Source: DAIOFH01 sp036745875 (GTDB lineage Bacteria; Planctomycetota; SZUA-567). From it: a stretch of 38,315 nucleotides of DNA. The notes under the pieces are model-generated. The model made no database searches. It was not told the origin of the DNA and saw nothing but the letters and a program-made list of their open reading frames with translations. Shown here one piece after another: positions 1 to 7,974 of the stretch (position 1 is the stretch's first letter; the number at the start of each line of letters is the position of its first letter). A program made the translations under genes and the position numbers. The stretch covers positions 1 through 38,315 of the forward strand of contig DAIOFH010000025.1 in the NCBI GenBank assembly GCA_036745875.1, read 5' to 3'.

Positions 1-50
1 ACGCCGCAAGGACCAAAAAACACTCCGTTTCACCCACAAATTCTTCAGAA

Positions 51-76
51 GAACCAATTTTAGTTCGGGGTTTTTT
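51..76 (+). terminator. possible terminator of a gene left of the window
   Basis: A weak hairpin (GAAC at 51-54 with GTTC at 63-66) is followed by GGGG and six T residues (71-76). The stem is only 4 bp, with possible extension by slipped pairing, so this is a tentative call. Nothing in bases 1-90 looks coding. Confidence 0.3.
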
Positions 77-92
77 CGTCACCGCTTCCCAC

Positions 93-121
93 TTGAGTAT
101 AATGGCTGTTTTGTATACTAT
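93..121 (+). promoter_or_regulatory. candidate sigma-70 promoter for phosphofructokinase
   Basis: TTGAGT at 93-98 and TACTAT at 116-121 are separated by 17 bp. An alternative -10, TATACT at 114-119, would leave 15 bp. This is the best promoter-like match before the first gene and gives a leader of roughly 80 nt. The -10 matches only moderately. Confidence 0.35.
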
Positions 122-208
122 TGACTGCTGCGTGGGATTGCGTTTTCCGGTTTAATCGGAACACGCGTATTACTGTATGGAGTGTTTTTCAACAAAGGAA
201 TACTGACT

Positions 209-1540
209 ATGAGCGAATCTCCAGACTTTTGCGTAAAACGCCTCGGCGAATGCAAACTCGATTCACCGATTGAAGACAATGACATGGCCATCAGTTCCTT
301 TGTGCCTGAAGATGAGCACCTGCTCTATGATTCAAATGTCAGCGAAGCCGCCGCCAGAGGCGTCGATATTTGCCAGTTGCCGGCTCTGGAGCCTGCCGGA
401 CCCAGGAAAAAGATCTACTTCGATCCCTCCAAGTGCCGTGCCGGCGTCGTCACCGCCGGCGGGCTTTGTCCCGGTCTCAACAACGTCATCAGGGGAATCA
501 CCCTGGGTCTCAACTACCTCTACGGCGTCAAAAAAGCCTATGGCTTCCAGTACGGCTACGAAGGTTTTATCGCCAGCCACAAGCACGACGTACTTTCCCT
601 GACTCCCGAACTTGTCGACGCCATCCACGAAAAAGGAGGCACCATCCTTTCGTCTAGCCGTGGAGAACAATCCGTCGAGGAGATCGTCGACTGCCTCGAC
701 CGCATGGATATCAACATGCTTTTCACCATTGGCGGTGACGGCACCCTCAGGGGCGCTCTGGACATCTGCAAGGAAATCGAACGCCGCGAACTGAATATTT
801 CCGTCATTGGCATTCCGAAGACGATTGACAATGACATTGGCTTCACAGATGTCTCCTTCGGTTTTCAAACCGCCTACGCGGAAGCGGTCGAATCCATCCG
901 CTCCGCGCATACCGAGGCGAAAGGCGCCCCCAACGGCGTCGGCCTCGTCAGGTTGATGGGAAGGCTGTCTGGTTTCATTGCCTGCTTCGCGACTCTTGCC
1001 ATGCCGGACGTTAACTTCGTCCTTATCCCGGAGACGAAATTCGACCTTGATGGCCCTAACGGCTTTTTGGAAGCGCTCCGCCAGCGCCTGGACAGGCGCG
1101 GCCACGCCGTCGTGGTGGTCGCGGAAGGCGCGGGGCAGGACCTCCTCGCCTCCACGGGCACAACGTCCGTGTTCCGTAAAACCGACGCTTCCGGTAATGT
1201 CAAGCTCAAGGATATCGGCGTTTTCCTCCGCGATGTCATAACCGAATGGTTCAGGAGCAGAAAAATCCCACTGAACATGAAATACATCGATCCGAGTTAT
1301 CTCATCCGCTCCGTTCCGGCCAATCCCATCGACAGCGTGTTCTGCGGCCAGCTGGCCCGAAGCGCCGTCCACGCGGCCATGACCGGCAGGACGGAGATGA
1401 TGGTCGGTTATTGGAAGAGAAGCTTTGTCCACGTGCCGATCAAGACCGCTATCTCTGTGCGTAAAACAGTCGACCCGAACAGCGAACTGTGGCGCAGCGT
1501 CATAGAAACGACAGGTCAGCCGCGGCTGGTCAATGAATAA
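209..1540 (+). CDS. pfkA: ATP-type 6-phosphofructokinase
   Basis: Phosphorylates fructose 6-phosphate to fructose 1,6-bisphosphate, the committed step of glycolysis. The ATG at 209 is preferred over the in-frame GTG at 182 because AAAGGA lies 9 nt upstream of it, giving 443 residues. That is longer than the roughly 320-residue E. coli PfkA and resembles the long plant/spirochaete-type branch. The N-terminal 70 residues are an extension before the Rossmann core (AGGLCPGLN near 83-91). The motif GGDGT (175-179) has Gly at the position equivalent to E. coli 104, which marks ATP use; PPi enzymes carry Asp there. PKTIDND (203-209) has Lys at the position equivalent to 124, as in plant ATP-PFKs and PPi enzymes. 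ATP is therefore the likely but unproven donor. The end overlaps the next gene by 8 nt. A pgi gene lies elsewhere in the window. Confidence 0.9.
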   Translation: MSESPDFCVKRLGECKLDSPIEDNDMAISSFVPEDEHLLYDSNVSEAAARGVDICQLPALEPAGPRKKIYFDPSKCRAGVVTAGGLCPGLNNVIRGITLGLNYLYGVKKAYGFQYGYEGFIASHKHDVLSLTPELVDAIHEKGGTILSSSRGEQSVEEIVDCLDRMDINMLFTIGGDGTLRGALDICKEIERRELNISVIGIPKTIDNDIGFTDVSFGFQTAYAEAVESIRSAHTEAKGAPNGVGLVRLMGRLSGFIACFATLAMPDVNFVLIPETKFDLDGPNGFLEALRQRLDRRGHAVVVVAEGAGQDLLASTGTTSVFRKTDASGNVKLKDIGVFLRDVITEWFRSRKIPLNMKYIDPSYLIRSVPANPIDSVFCGQLARSAVHAAMTGRTEMMVGYWKRSFVHVPIKTAISVRKTVDPNSELWRSVIETTGQPRLVNE

Positions 1541-2363
1541 GGGCCCGACCTCATTCCTCATAAACGGCAGGCACGTCGATACGGAAGGGCGAATGTCCTT
1601 GGCCGGGTTGGCGAAATGTTTCTTTCCGGGAGCCGATCTCGCGCTCCTGGAAGGACAACTTGTCGACCAGGTGGAGTGGCAAGACACTTTCCCTGAGTCC
1701 GGTGCGGAGATTATCTTCGCATGTCGAGGAGTCATGCCTGATCCGGAAAGCTACCGCCGCCTTCTTCTGTCCCGCAATCCTCCCGGCACTGTCGAACGGC
1801 TGGAGCGCGCTGTGGTTGGCTTTGCCGGCTGCGGCGGTCTTGGCTCCCACGCCGCCCTCGCACTGGCGCGGCTCGGCGTCGGCAATCTGGTCATCGTGGA
1901 CTTTGACACTGTCGAACCGACCAACCTCAATCGCCAGGCGTTCGTGGCGGAGGACCTGTGCACAGCCAAGGTGGATGCCTTGGGAAGGCTAATTTCCAGC
2001 GTCAATCCACTTGCCACGGTCGCGCGCCATAACTGCGTCCTCGCACCTGGAAACATCGCCGGGATTTTCTGCGGCTGCCAGGTGATTCTCGAATGCCTGG
2101 ACAATCCCATCGCAAAAAGGATGTTTGTCGAGACAGTTCTGGAGGAAATTCCGGAGACTGTTGTTGTGGCTGCTAGTGGCATAGGCGGTCTTGGACCGGC
2201 GGCAGAAATAGAGACGCGCCGTATCATGTCCAGGCTCTGGCTTGTGGGGGATGGCATAAGCGGCGTGGAGGAGGGACTGGGCTTGGCTGCTCCGCGGGTC
2301 ATGATAGCGGCCGGGCAACAGGCTTTGTGTGCAGCAAATCTATTGCTTTCGTGTATAAATTAA
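1533..2363 (+). CDS. thiF: ThiF-family adenylyltransferase with ThiS-like N-terminal domain
   Basis: E1-like enzyme of the ThiF/MoeB/HesA family, 276 residues. ThiF adenylates the C-terminus of the sulfur carrier ThiS for thiamine-thiazole synthesis. Residues about 8-75 look like a ubiquitin-fold ThiS-like domain of the kind found N-terminal to some ThiF proteins. The nucleotide-binding part begins with FAGCGGLGSHAA (near 96-107), followed by VDFDTVEPTNLNRQ, which supplies the acidic and Arg residues of the adenylation site. It best matches the short ThiF family 2, without a C-terminal rhodanese. No thiS, thiG or thiH lies nearby. The ATG sits inside the last codons of the phosphofructokinase gene (8-nt overlap) with no good ribosome site, so translation is probably coupled. 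The substrate is inferred from the family only. Confidence 0.8.
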   Translation: MNKGPTSFLINGRHVDTEGRMSLAGLAKCFFPGADLALLEGQLVDQVEWQDTFPESGAEIIFACRGVMPDPESYRRLLLSRNPPGTVERLERAVVGFAGCGGLGSHAALALARLGVGNLVIVDFDTVEPTNLNRQAFVAEDLCTAKVDALGRLISSVNPLATVARHNCVLAPGNIAGIFCGCQVILECLDNPIAKRMFVETVLEEIPETVVVAASGIGGLGPAAEIETRRIMSRLWLVGDGISGVEEGLGLAAPRVMIAAGQQALCAANLLLSCIN

Positions 2364-2380
2364 CTGATTGCGTGTATAAA
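2350..2380. repeat. 10-bp direct repeat at the thiF end
   Basis: CGTGTATAAA occurs at 2350-2359 and again at 2371-2380, 21 bp apart start to start (two helical turns). The first copy covers the last codons of the ThiF gene. It could be a pair of protein sites or tandem -10-like elements. The role is unknown. Confidence 0.4.
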
Positions 2381-2496
2381 ATTTCTATCTATACGGCTAG
2401 TTGGTTTATCTAAAAGCGAATTAGGTAAATAATATAACAAAAAGCAACTTTTTTACTATTTAATGCGCACGACGAATCAATCATTAATATTGCTTA

Positions 2497-2526
2497 TTGA
2501 CAATCACTCCTATCTGATCGTATAAT
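2497..2526 (+). promoter_or_regulatory. consensus sigma-70 promoter of the hybrid histidine kinase
   Basis: TTGACA (2497-2502) and TATAAT (2521-2526) both match the consensus exactly, with an 18-bp spacer. Transcription should start near 2533, giving a leader of about 170 nt before the kinase ATG at 2705. This is the strongest promoter in the window. The rest of the AT-rich 2364-2704 gap holds only the dyads listed beside it. Confidence 0.75.
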
Positions 2527-2557
2527 AAATGATATATACCTAATTACCAATCAGCCC

Positions 2558-2580
2558 TGATAGATGATAATCATCTATCA
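2558..2580 (+). promoter_or_regulatory. 10-bp perfect dyad in the kinase leader (operator or attenuator)
   Basis: TGATAGATGA (2558-2567) and TCATCTATCA (2571-2580) are perfect inverted repeats with a 3-nt centre. The dyad lies about 25 nt downstream of the predicted start of transcription and is followed within a few bases by GTTTTTT. It could be an operator in the initially transcribed region, a leaky terminator/attenuator of the kinase mRNA, or the terminator of the pfkA-thiF unit. Confidence 0.5.
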
Positions 2581-2704
2581 ATGCGTTTTTTCTAAAATCC
2601 CTGACTCCTCTTTTGCGTTTTCGCATCGTTTACATCACTGACAGAAAAGCACAGACAAAGGGTTGACTTTTTACTAAAAAACGCGAGTTAGGAATCTTCA
2701 TTTA

Positions 2705-5700
2705 ATGACTGATTTGGACAGCATCAATGCTGTAAAAGCTTTTCTTTCAACTTCCGATGACGCTGTTCTTGGGATAGCCCAAGAGTCCGGCGCCGTCGTT
2801 TGGATAAATAATAAAGCTGCCGAAGTGTTGTCTTTGCCTGCCAGGGATTCCCAAAAGGGCAATGCGGATGAATTGATCCTCAGACGTGAATCCGCCTTCA
2901 TCCTTGACGCACTGCCTGAAGACACTATTTTCCCCAAACAAATCGCCTTCAATCACAAGGATGGCTTTACGGTAGGTTGTATCGTTATCTCGCCGCCGGT
3001 GGCTATCGGCAACGATCCTTCCCTCGTGCTGGTCAGGGTGGCCCGTTCGGAGATCGAATCAAAAGTCAACCAGGATCGGCAGCAGCAAAAGCGGGACTTC
3101 ATTCTCCTGCGGCTGATTCGCGACCGCGACCTGCGCGTAAGCGACCTCAACAACGCCGTGAGGATCTTTATCGAGTCAGCCACGGTCGGCCTCGAAGCGA
3201 GCAGGTCCGGCATCATGATGTTCAGCCGCAACGGCAGGAAACTGCGCGAGCACCGCGTGAGCAGGTTGGTCAGGAACGGCGAGAGGAAACGCGCCTTCAC
3301 CATCGTCGACGAGCATATCGATTTTTTCAGGCAGCTCCGGGAAGGCAGGGTGTTGGCTTTTGAAAACCTGGTCATGGATTCCATTGAAAAGGGCTTTCCC
3401 TCGGAACTCCTGCTGTCCGATTCGGCCAGGGCCGCCATGTACGCGCCAATCCGTATTGAAGGTGAACTGTACGGCATCCTGATTGCAGAATACGACCTGG
3501 GCATTCGGCATTGGACCAGGGACGCGCGCCTGTTTCTCGCCTCCCTTGCGGACCAGGCTGAAACGATTATTGAAACAAAGGCCAAAAACGACGCCCTGGA
3601 GGCTTTCGCCCGTTCCGAACGCAACCAGAGCGACATACTCAACCACATCGACGCCGCCGTCATTTTGCATGACCTCGGCTCCCTTGAAGGCATGCGCTGC
3701 AACAACCGGCTCTACGATATCCTTGGCTACGACCAGGCAAACCGCCCGGACATTCCGGTCATGGAGCTGCTGGAAAAGCATTTCTCCATATTGCGGGAAA
3801 ATGCGATGGTGGATCTGAACCGCCACATAGACGCGAACGCCGTGCTGCCTCCGGAGTGGAAGGGCGTTAGGGCGGACGGCTCGGTGCTCTGGGTCGGGAT
3901 CACTTCGCTGCCGATGGAAATCGACGGCAGGCCGCTTGTCTTGACGTCCATCCGGGACACTACGCGCCGCAAGGAGGTGGAACTCCGCCTTGAATACAAC
4001 ATGGTCTTGGACTCCATTTTCAGCGAAGCCGCCATATCGCTTGCCGCCGATTGGGACCACGAGATAGAGCGGTTTGTCTTCGACTTCGGCATGGCTATCG
4101 GTTCCGAGTTTGTTCTCTACTGCGAATTCACCGACGATTCCCCCGTCAGCCAGGAAAAAACCGCGCTATGGACCAGGGATGGCGAAGGCGCTTTCGCCGG
4201 AATAGATCCGGAAAAAGTGCGTATCGAACTGAAGGACTTTCAGGACCGCGCCATAATCGACATCGACCTGTTCCAGGAAAAACGGATCGGGGATATCGTG
4301 GCGGCTGCGCCTTTTTCCTTCGCTGAAGACGGGGAAAAAGGTTTCATCGCCATCGGCATCAGCCGCCAGGCGTCCCTAACGGAGGATGAAAAGCTCGCCC
4401 TCGCCAAGGCGGCGCAAATGTTAAAAAACGCGAGGGAAAGGAACAAGGCCGAGCTTGGCCTCAGGAGCCAGAAACGCCTTTCCGAACTGATGGTATCCAA
4501 TATGCCTGTCGGCGTCGCCTTTTTCGACAGCAACCTCATCCTGCAGCGCTACAACAGCGCCTACGGCGACCAGCTCAGCGCCTACACCGGCATCGATATG
4601 GACAAAGCCGTGGGACAGCATTATTCCACTATCATCCCCGACGCCTGGCCGCAGGTGAAGCCGTGGATCAACGAAATACTGCGCAAAAAGGGGTCGGAAA
4701 ACCGTTTCGATTTTCCCATGACCATGCTGCAGGACGGCAGGCTGGTCCAGACCTATTGGAACCGTAGCTATTCCACTATCGTCAATGACGCCGGCGAAGT
4801 GGAGGGCATGCTTCTCCTGGCACAGGACGTCACCGACCGTTTCCGGGCACAGCGCGAACTGCAGGTAAATCAGCTGCGCCTGCAAAACCTGATGTCCAAT
4901 ATCCCGGGCATTATCTATCGTTGCAGCAATTCAGAGGATTATCCCACCGAATTTGTGTCGGACGGCTGTCTTGAAATCACCGGATACACCCCCGACGAAT
5001 TGCTGGCCAGGAATGCGATGGACTTCTTCGGCATGGCTCATCCGGAGGATCGGGATCGCATCCAGCGAGAGGTGATTGCCACCCTTGCGAGAGGGAAGCC
5101 GCTCCAGACCACGTTCAGGATCATCGATAAAAACGAACAGGAACGCTTTATCTGGAATCGCTGCCAGGTGGTGGAGTTTTCCTCCAGCGGCCCAACCGTG
5201 TTTGAAGGGTTGTACACGGACATCACCGAGCGTCGCCGCATGGAAGAGGCGGAGATGGCCAGCCGTGCCAAGTCGGAATTCCTCGCCACCATGTCCCACG
5301 AGATCCGCACCCCCATGAACGGCGTCATCGGCATGACGTCTTTGCTGATGGAGACAAACCTCGATTCCACCCAGCGCCAATTCGCCGAAAGCATTCAGAT
5401 CAGCGCCGAATCGCTTCTGAGCCTGATCAACGACATCCTTGATTTTTCCAAGATCGAGGCTGGAAAGCTGGAACTGGAAATGCTGGACTTTTCCCTCCGC
5501 GACCTGCTGGAGGAAACATGCGACCTTCTGGCGATACGCGCCCAGGAGAAGGGTGTCGAACTGGTCCTGGACATTCAGGGAAACATCCCCGAAGCCGTCA
5601 ACGGCGACCCCAACCGTCTGCGCCAGATCTTGGTGAATCTTCTCGGTAACGCCGTCAAATTCACCGAGCGCGGGGAAGTGAAATTAAGCTGCACCATTGA

Positions 5701-6835
5701 GAAGGCGAAGGGCGATGAGCTACTCTGTCGCTTCAGCGTGCAGGACACGGGGATCGGCATCAGCCCGGAACGCTTGGCCCGGCTGTTCACGCCGTTTTAC
5801 CAGGGCGGCGCTTCCACCGCTCGCCGTTTCGGCGGATCGGGGCTTGGGTTGTCTATTTCGAAGAGCCTGGCTGAAATGATGGGCGGCGGCGTCACCGCCG
5901 AAAGCGTTGAACTGGAAGGTTCGACTTTCGTTGTCCGGATCGCCCTGCAGCGGGCGAAAATAACGGATTTCGACCAACCGGCCTTTGACCAGAAGTTCCG
6001 GGGCAAAAAGGTGATCCTGATCGTGCCGAACAATTCGCTGAGGCTGGTGTTCGAGCGGACGCTGGGCAACTGGGGCTGCATAGTGAACAGTTATCCCCGC
6101 GCGACCGAGGCGATAGAGGGCGTGCGGCAGTATGTCAAAAACAACGGCGCTTTCGATGTCGCCATCATCGACCAGTATCTGCCCGATTCGTCCGGCGAAG
6201 GCCTGGTCGCCGGCATCCGCATCGCCGACGGCAACTTGGATCTGCCGGTGATACTTCTCACCAACATCGGTGCGTTGATCACCCAGGCGAACGCTTCCCT
6301 GGAGCATGTCATGCCGCTGGCGAAGCCGATCAAGCAAACCCGGCTCGCGGCGTCCCTCCTGAAGGCGTTTGGCCTTGCCCGTAATCCGACTGCCCAGATG
6401 GAAAGCAATTCGTTCAAGGCGTGGGAAGAGGAAAAAAACACCTGGAAGGGATTGCGCATACTGCTTGCCGAAGACAACGCCATCAATCAGAAGGTGGTGT
6501 CGGGCGTTTTGGCGAAGACCGGATGCGTCATCGACGCGGTCGGCACCGGCCGCGACGCGGTTAATGCCCTTATTGAAAAAGAGTACGATATTGTTCTCAT
6601 GGACTGCCAGATGCCGGAGATGGACGGGTATGAGGCAACCACCATTATACGCGGCATGGATTCGCCGGTATTGAACCCCAATGTGCCTATCATCGCCTTG
6701 ACCGCCAATGCGATGATAGGGGACAAGGAGCGTTGCCTCGCCGTCGGCATGAATGCTTACGTGTCCAAGCCGATCATTCCCGCCAACCTTTTCGAAGTAA
6801 TCCGCAAGTTCTGCTCGCTGGAACGGGGGGGGTGA
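2705..6835 (+). CDS. hybrid sensor histidine kinase (PAS/GAF repeats, HisKA-HATPase, two receivers)
   Basis: A 1376-residue signalling kinase with no membrane segment or signal peptide, so probably cytoplasmic. Approximate order: N-terminal PAS-like (1-115), GAF (130-295), PAS (300-425), second GAF-like segment (430-590), two PAS domains (595-845), HisKA with phospho-acceptor His865 in the SHEIRTPMN box, HATPase_c with N-box Asn982 and the DTGIGI and GGSGLGLSI boxes, then two receiver domains. The last receiver (about 1245-1370) is canonical, with acceptor Asp1300 in LMDCQMPEMDG. The first (about 1100-1215) keeps an Asp (1156) but begins IVPNNS where receivers have the Mg-binding acidic pair, so it is probably degenerate. 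No output domain is attached; phosphate may pass to a separate Hpt or regulator. The start follows AGGA by 11 nt, rather far. It converges on the GGDEF gene with 4 bp between stop codons. Confidence 0.88.
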   Translation: MTDLDSINAVKAFLSTSDDAVLGIAQESGAVVWINNKAAEVLSLPARDSQKGNADELILRRESAFILDALPEDTIFPKQIAFNHKDGFTVGCIVISPPVAIGNDPSLVLVRVARSEIESKVNQDRQQQKRDFILLRLIRDRDLRVSDLNNAVRIFIESATVGLEASRSGIMMFSRNGRKLREHRVSRLVRNGERKRAFTIVDEHIDFFRQLREGRVLAFENLVMDSIEKGFPSELLLSDSARAAMYAPIRIEGELYGILIAEYDLGIRHWTRDARLFLASLADQAETIIETKAKNDALEAFARSERNQSDILNHIDAAVILHDLGSLEGMRCNNRLYDILGYDQANRPDIPVMELLEKHFSILRENAMVDLNRHIDANAVLPPEWKGVRADGSVLWVGITSLPMEIDGRPLVLTSIRDTTRRKEVELRLEYNMVLDSIFSEAAISLAADWDHEIERFVFDFGMAIGSEFVLYCEFTDDSPVSQEKTALWTRDGEGAFAGIDPEKVRIELKDFQDRAIIDIDLFQEKRIGDIVAAAPFSFAEDGEKGFIAIGISRQASLTEDEKLALAKAAQMLKNARERNKAELGLRSQKRLSELMVSNMPVGVAFFDSNLILQRYNSAYGDQLSAYTGIDMDKAVGQHYSTIIPDAWPQVKPWINEILRKKGSENRFDFPMTMLQDGRLVQTYWNRSYSTIVNDAGEVEGMLLLAQDVTDRFRAQRELQVNQLRLQNLMSNIPGIIYRCSNSEDYPTEFVSDGCLEITGYTPDELLARNAMDFFGMAHPEDRDRIQREVIATLARGKPLQTTFRIIDKNEQERFIWNRCQVVEFSSSGPTVFEGLYTDITERRRMEEAEMASRAKSEFLATMSHEIRTPMNGVIGMTSLLMETNLDSTQRQFAESIQISAESLLSLINDILDFSKIEAGKLELEMLDFSLRDLLEETCDLLAIRAQEKGVELVLDIQGNIPEAVNGDPNRLRQILVNLLGNAVKFTERGEVKLSCTIEKAKGDELLCRFSVQDTGIGISPERLARLFTPFYQGGASTARRFGGSGLGLSISKSLAEMMGGGVTAESVELEGSTFVVRIALQRAKITDFDQPAFDQKFRGKKVILIVPNNSLRLVFERTLGNWGCIVNSYPRATEAIEGVRQYVKNNGAFDVAIIDQYLPDSSGEGLVAGIRIADGNLDLPVILLTNIGALITQANASLEHVMPLAKPIKQTRLAASLLKAFGLARNPTAQMESNSFKAWEEEKNTWKGLRILLAEDNAINQKVVSGVLAKTGCVIDAVGTGRDAVNALIEKEYDIVLMDCQMPEMDGYEATTIIRGMDSPVLNPNVPIIALTANAMIGDKERCLAVGMNAYVSKPIIPANLFEVIRKFCSLERGG

Positions 6836-6839
6836 GGTC

Positions 6840-7811
6840 TCAGCCTAGCGTGAACCTATCGCGCCCGTTGTTTTTGCTGGCATAGAGCGCGCAATCGGCC
6901 CTTTTCAACAAGCTCTGCACCGTGTCGCCTTTTCTCGCCAGGCTGGCCCCTATGGATACGGTCGCCGATATTTCCGACGGCCGTTCGCCTATCCTGATGT
7001 GGCGTATCGTTTCGACGACACGGCCGAGAAGGTCGGCCAGCAGCTTTTCATCCACGTTCTTGATCACCGCCACCGCCTCGTCGCTGCCCCAGCGGCCCAC
7101 GGAATCCGATCCGCGGCAGGCAAGGGCGGCGCTGTTCATGACGGCGCATATGGCCTGATCCCCGATGTCATGGCCGTATTTGTCGTTGATGCGTTTGAAA
7201 TAGTCGATGTCCATGACGAAGCAGGCAAAGGGCCAATCGTAGCGTTCCCATTCCTCCAGCGATTGCTGCATACGGATTTCTATATAGCGCCGGTTCGGCA
7301 ATCCGGTAAGGACGTCGGCGTAGACGGCCTTGGACATGGTGTCAAGCTCGTGGCGCAGCCTATCGACAATGTTTTCCTCGCTGAACAGTTCCAGCGCGCC
7401 GATCCGCCTCCCGCCTTCGCCGCAGATGGGCATGGCCCTGATTCGCACTGGGATGCGCTGGCCGTTCTTGTGAAGGAGAGAAACCTCCGAATGCCGCGTC
7501 AATCCGTCCTCCATTGTCAGGAAGAGGGGACAATGGTGGTTGTCTGCGCACAATTCCCTGCCTGAACAATCGATATGCTGCAGAATATTGTCGTAGCAGT
7601 TCCGGCCGATGACTTCATCCGCGGCATAGCCGGTAATGTCCTCCGCCATTTTATTCCAGTGCAGAATGCGCCGAGATCTATCGACGCAGTATGCGCCTTC
7701 GCCAAGCATTCCAAAAAATATCGGGAAATTATCGCCTAAAAGAGAATTCATTTCCCGGATTGAAGTATTCACTCCGCATGGGGGTCTGACAAATGATTCA
7801 ATGGGATGCAT
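6840..7811 (-). CDS. PAS-GGDEF protein with variant GSDEA active site
   Basis: A 323-residue diguanylate-cyclase-family protein. A PAS domain (about 30-145) contains a cysteine cluster (CSGRELCADNHHC), followed by a short linker and a GGDEF domain (about 165-323). Active cyclases condense two GTP to c-di-GMP. The signature reads GSDEA (242-246): the metal-binding Asp and catalytic Glu remain, but the second Gly is Ser and Phe is Ala. An RxxD inhibitory site (RGSD, 233-236) sits exactly five residues upstream, as in cyclases that bind product. It may be a weak cyclase or a c-di-GMP receptor. The ATG at 7811 is chosen because AGGA lies 7 nt upstream; an internal ATG at 7751 has a poorer site. 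It follows recQ on the same strand after 163 bp full of dyads. Confidence 0.85.
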   Translation of the reverse strand: MHPIESFVRPPCGVNTSIREMNSLLGDNFPIFFGMLGEGAYCVDRSRRILHWNKMAEDITGYAADEVIGRNCYDNILQHIDCSGRELCADNHHCPLFLTMEDGLTRHSEVSLLHKNGQRIPVRIRAMPICGEGGRRIGALELFSEENIVDRLRHELDTMSKAVYADVLTGLPNRRYIEIRMQQSLEEWERYDWPFACFVMDIDYFKRINDKYGHDIGDQAICAVMNSAALACRGSDSVGRWGSDEAVAVIKNVDEKLLADLLGRVVETIRHIRIGERPSEISATVSIGASLARKGDTVQSLLKRADCALYASKNNGRDRFTLG

Positions 7812-7843
7812 GATCCGATCCTGTCACTTTATGGGTACTTTAC

Positions 7844-7904
7844 AGACTGAGGCAGTCTACAGTTTCTGTAATATATTACAAGGATTTCTATAATGGGAAA
7901 TCCT
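7844..7904 (-). promoter_or_regulatory. three adjacent dyads upstream of the GGDEF gene
   Basis: Three inverted repeats lie almost end to end between the recQ stop and the GGDEF start: AGACTG-AGG-CAGTCT (7844-7858), the perfect 14-bp palindrome TGTAATATATTACA (7867-7880), and AGGATTTC/GAAATCCT with an 8-nt loop (7881-7904). The last could act as an RNA hairpin at the recQ 3' end. The palindrome looks like a site for a dimeric repressor. No convincing -35/-10 pair is visible here. Confidence 0.5.
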
Positions 7905-7974
7905 GGCTGTTGTTATCTGTCTTGGTCGTTAACTCTTCATGTGAACTTATGGGTGGGGATGTTCTCGAAAGCGC

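Noticed and set aside
332..1735. 467-codon minus-strand frame over phosphofructokinase
   Set aside because: Antisense shadow of a clearly conserved gene in GC-rich DNA.
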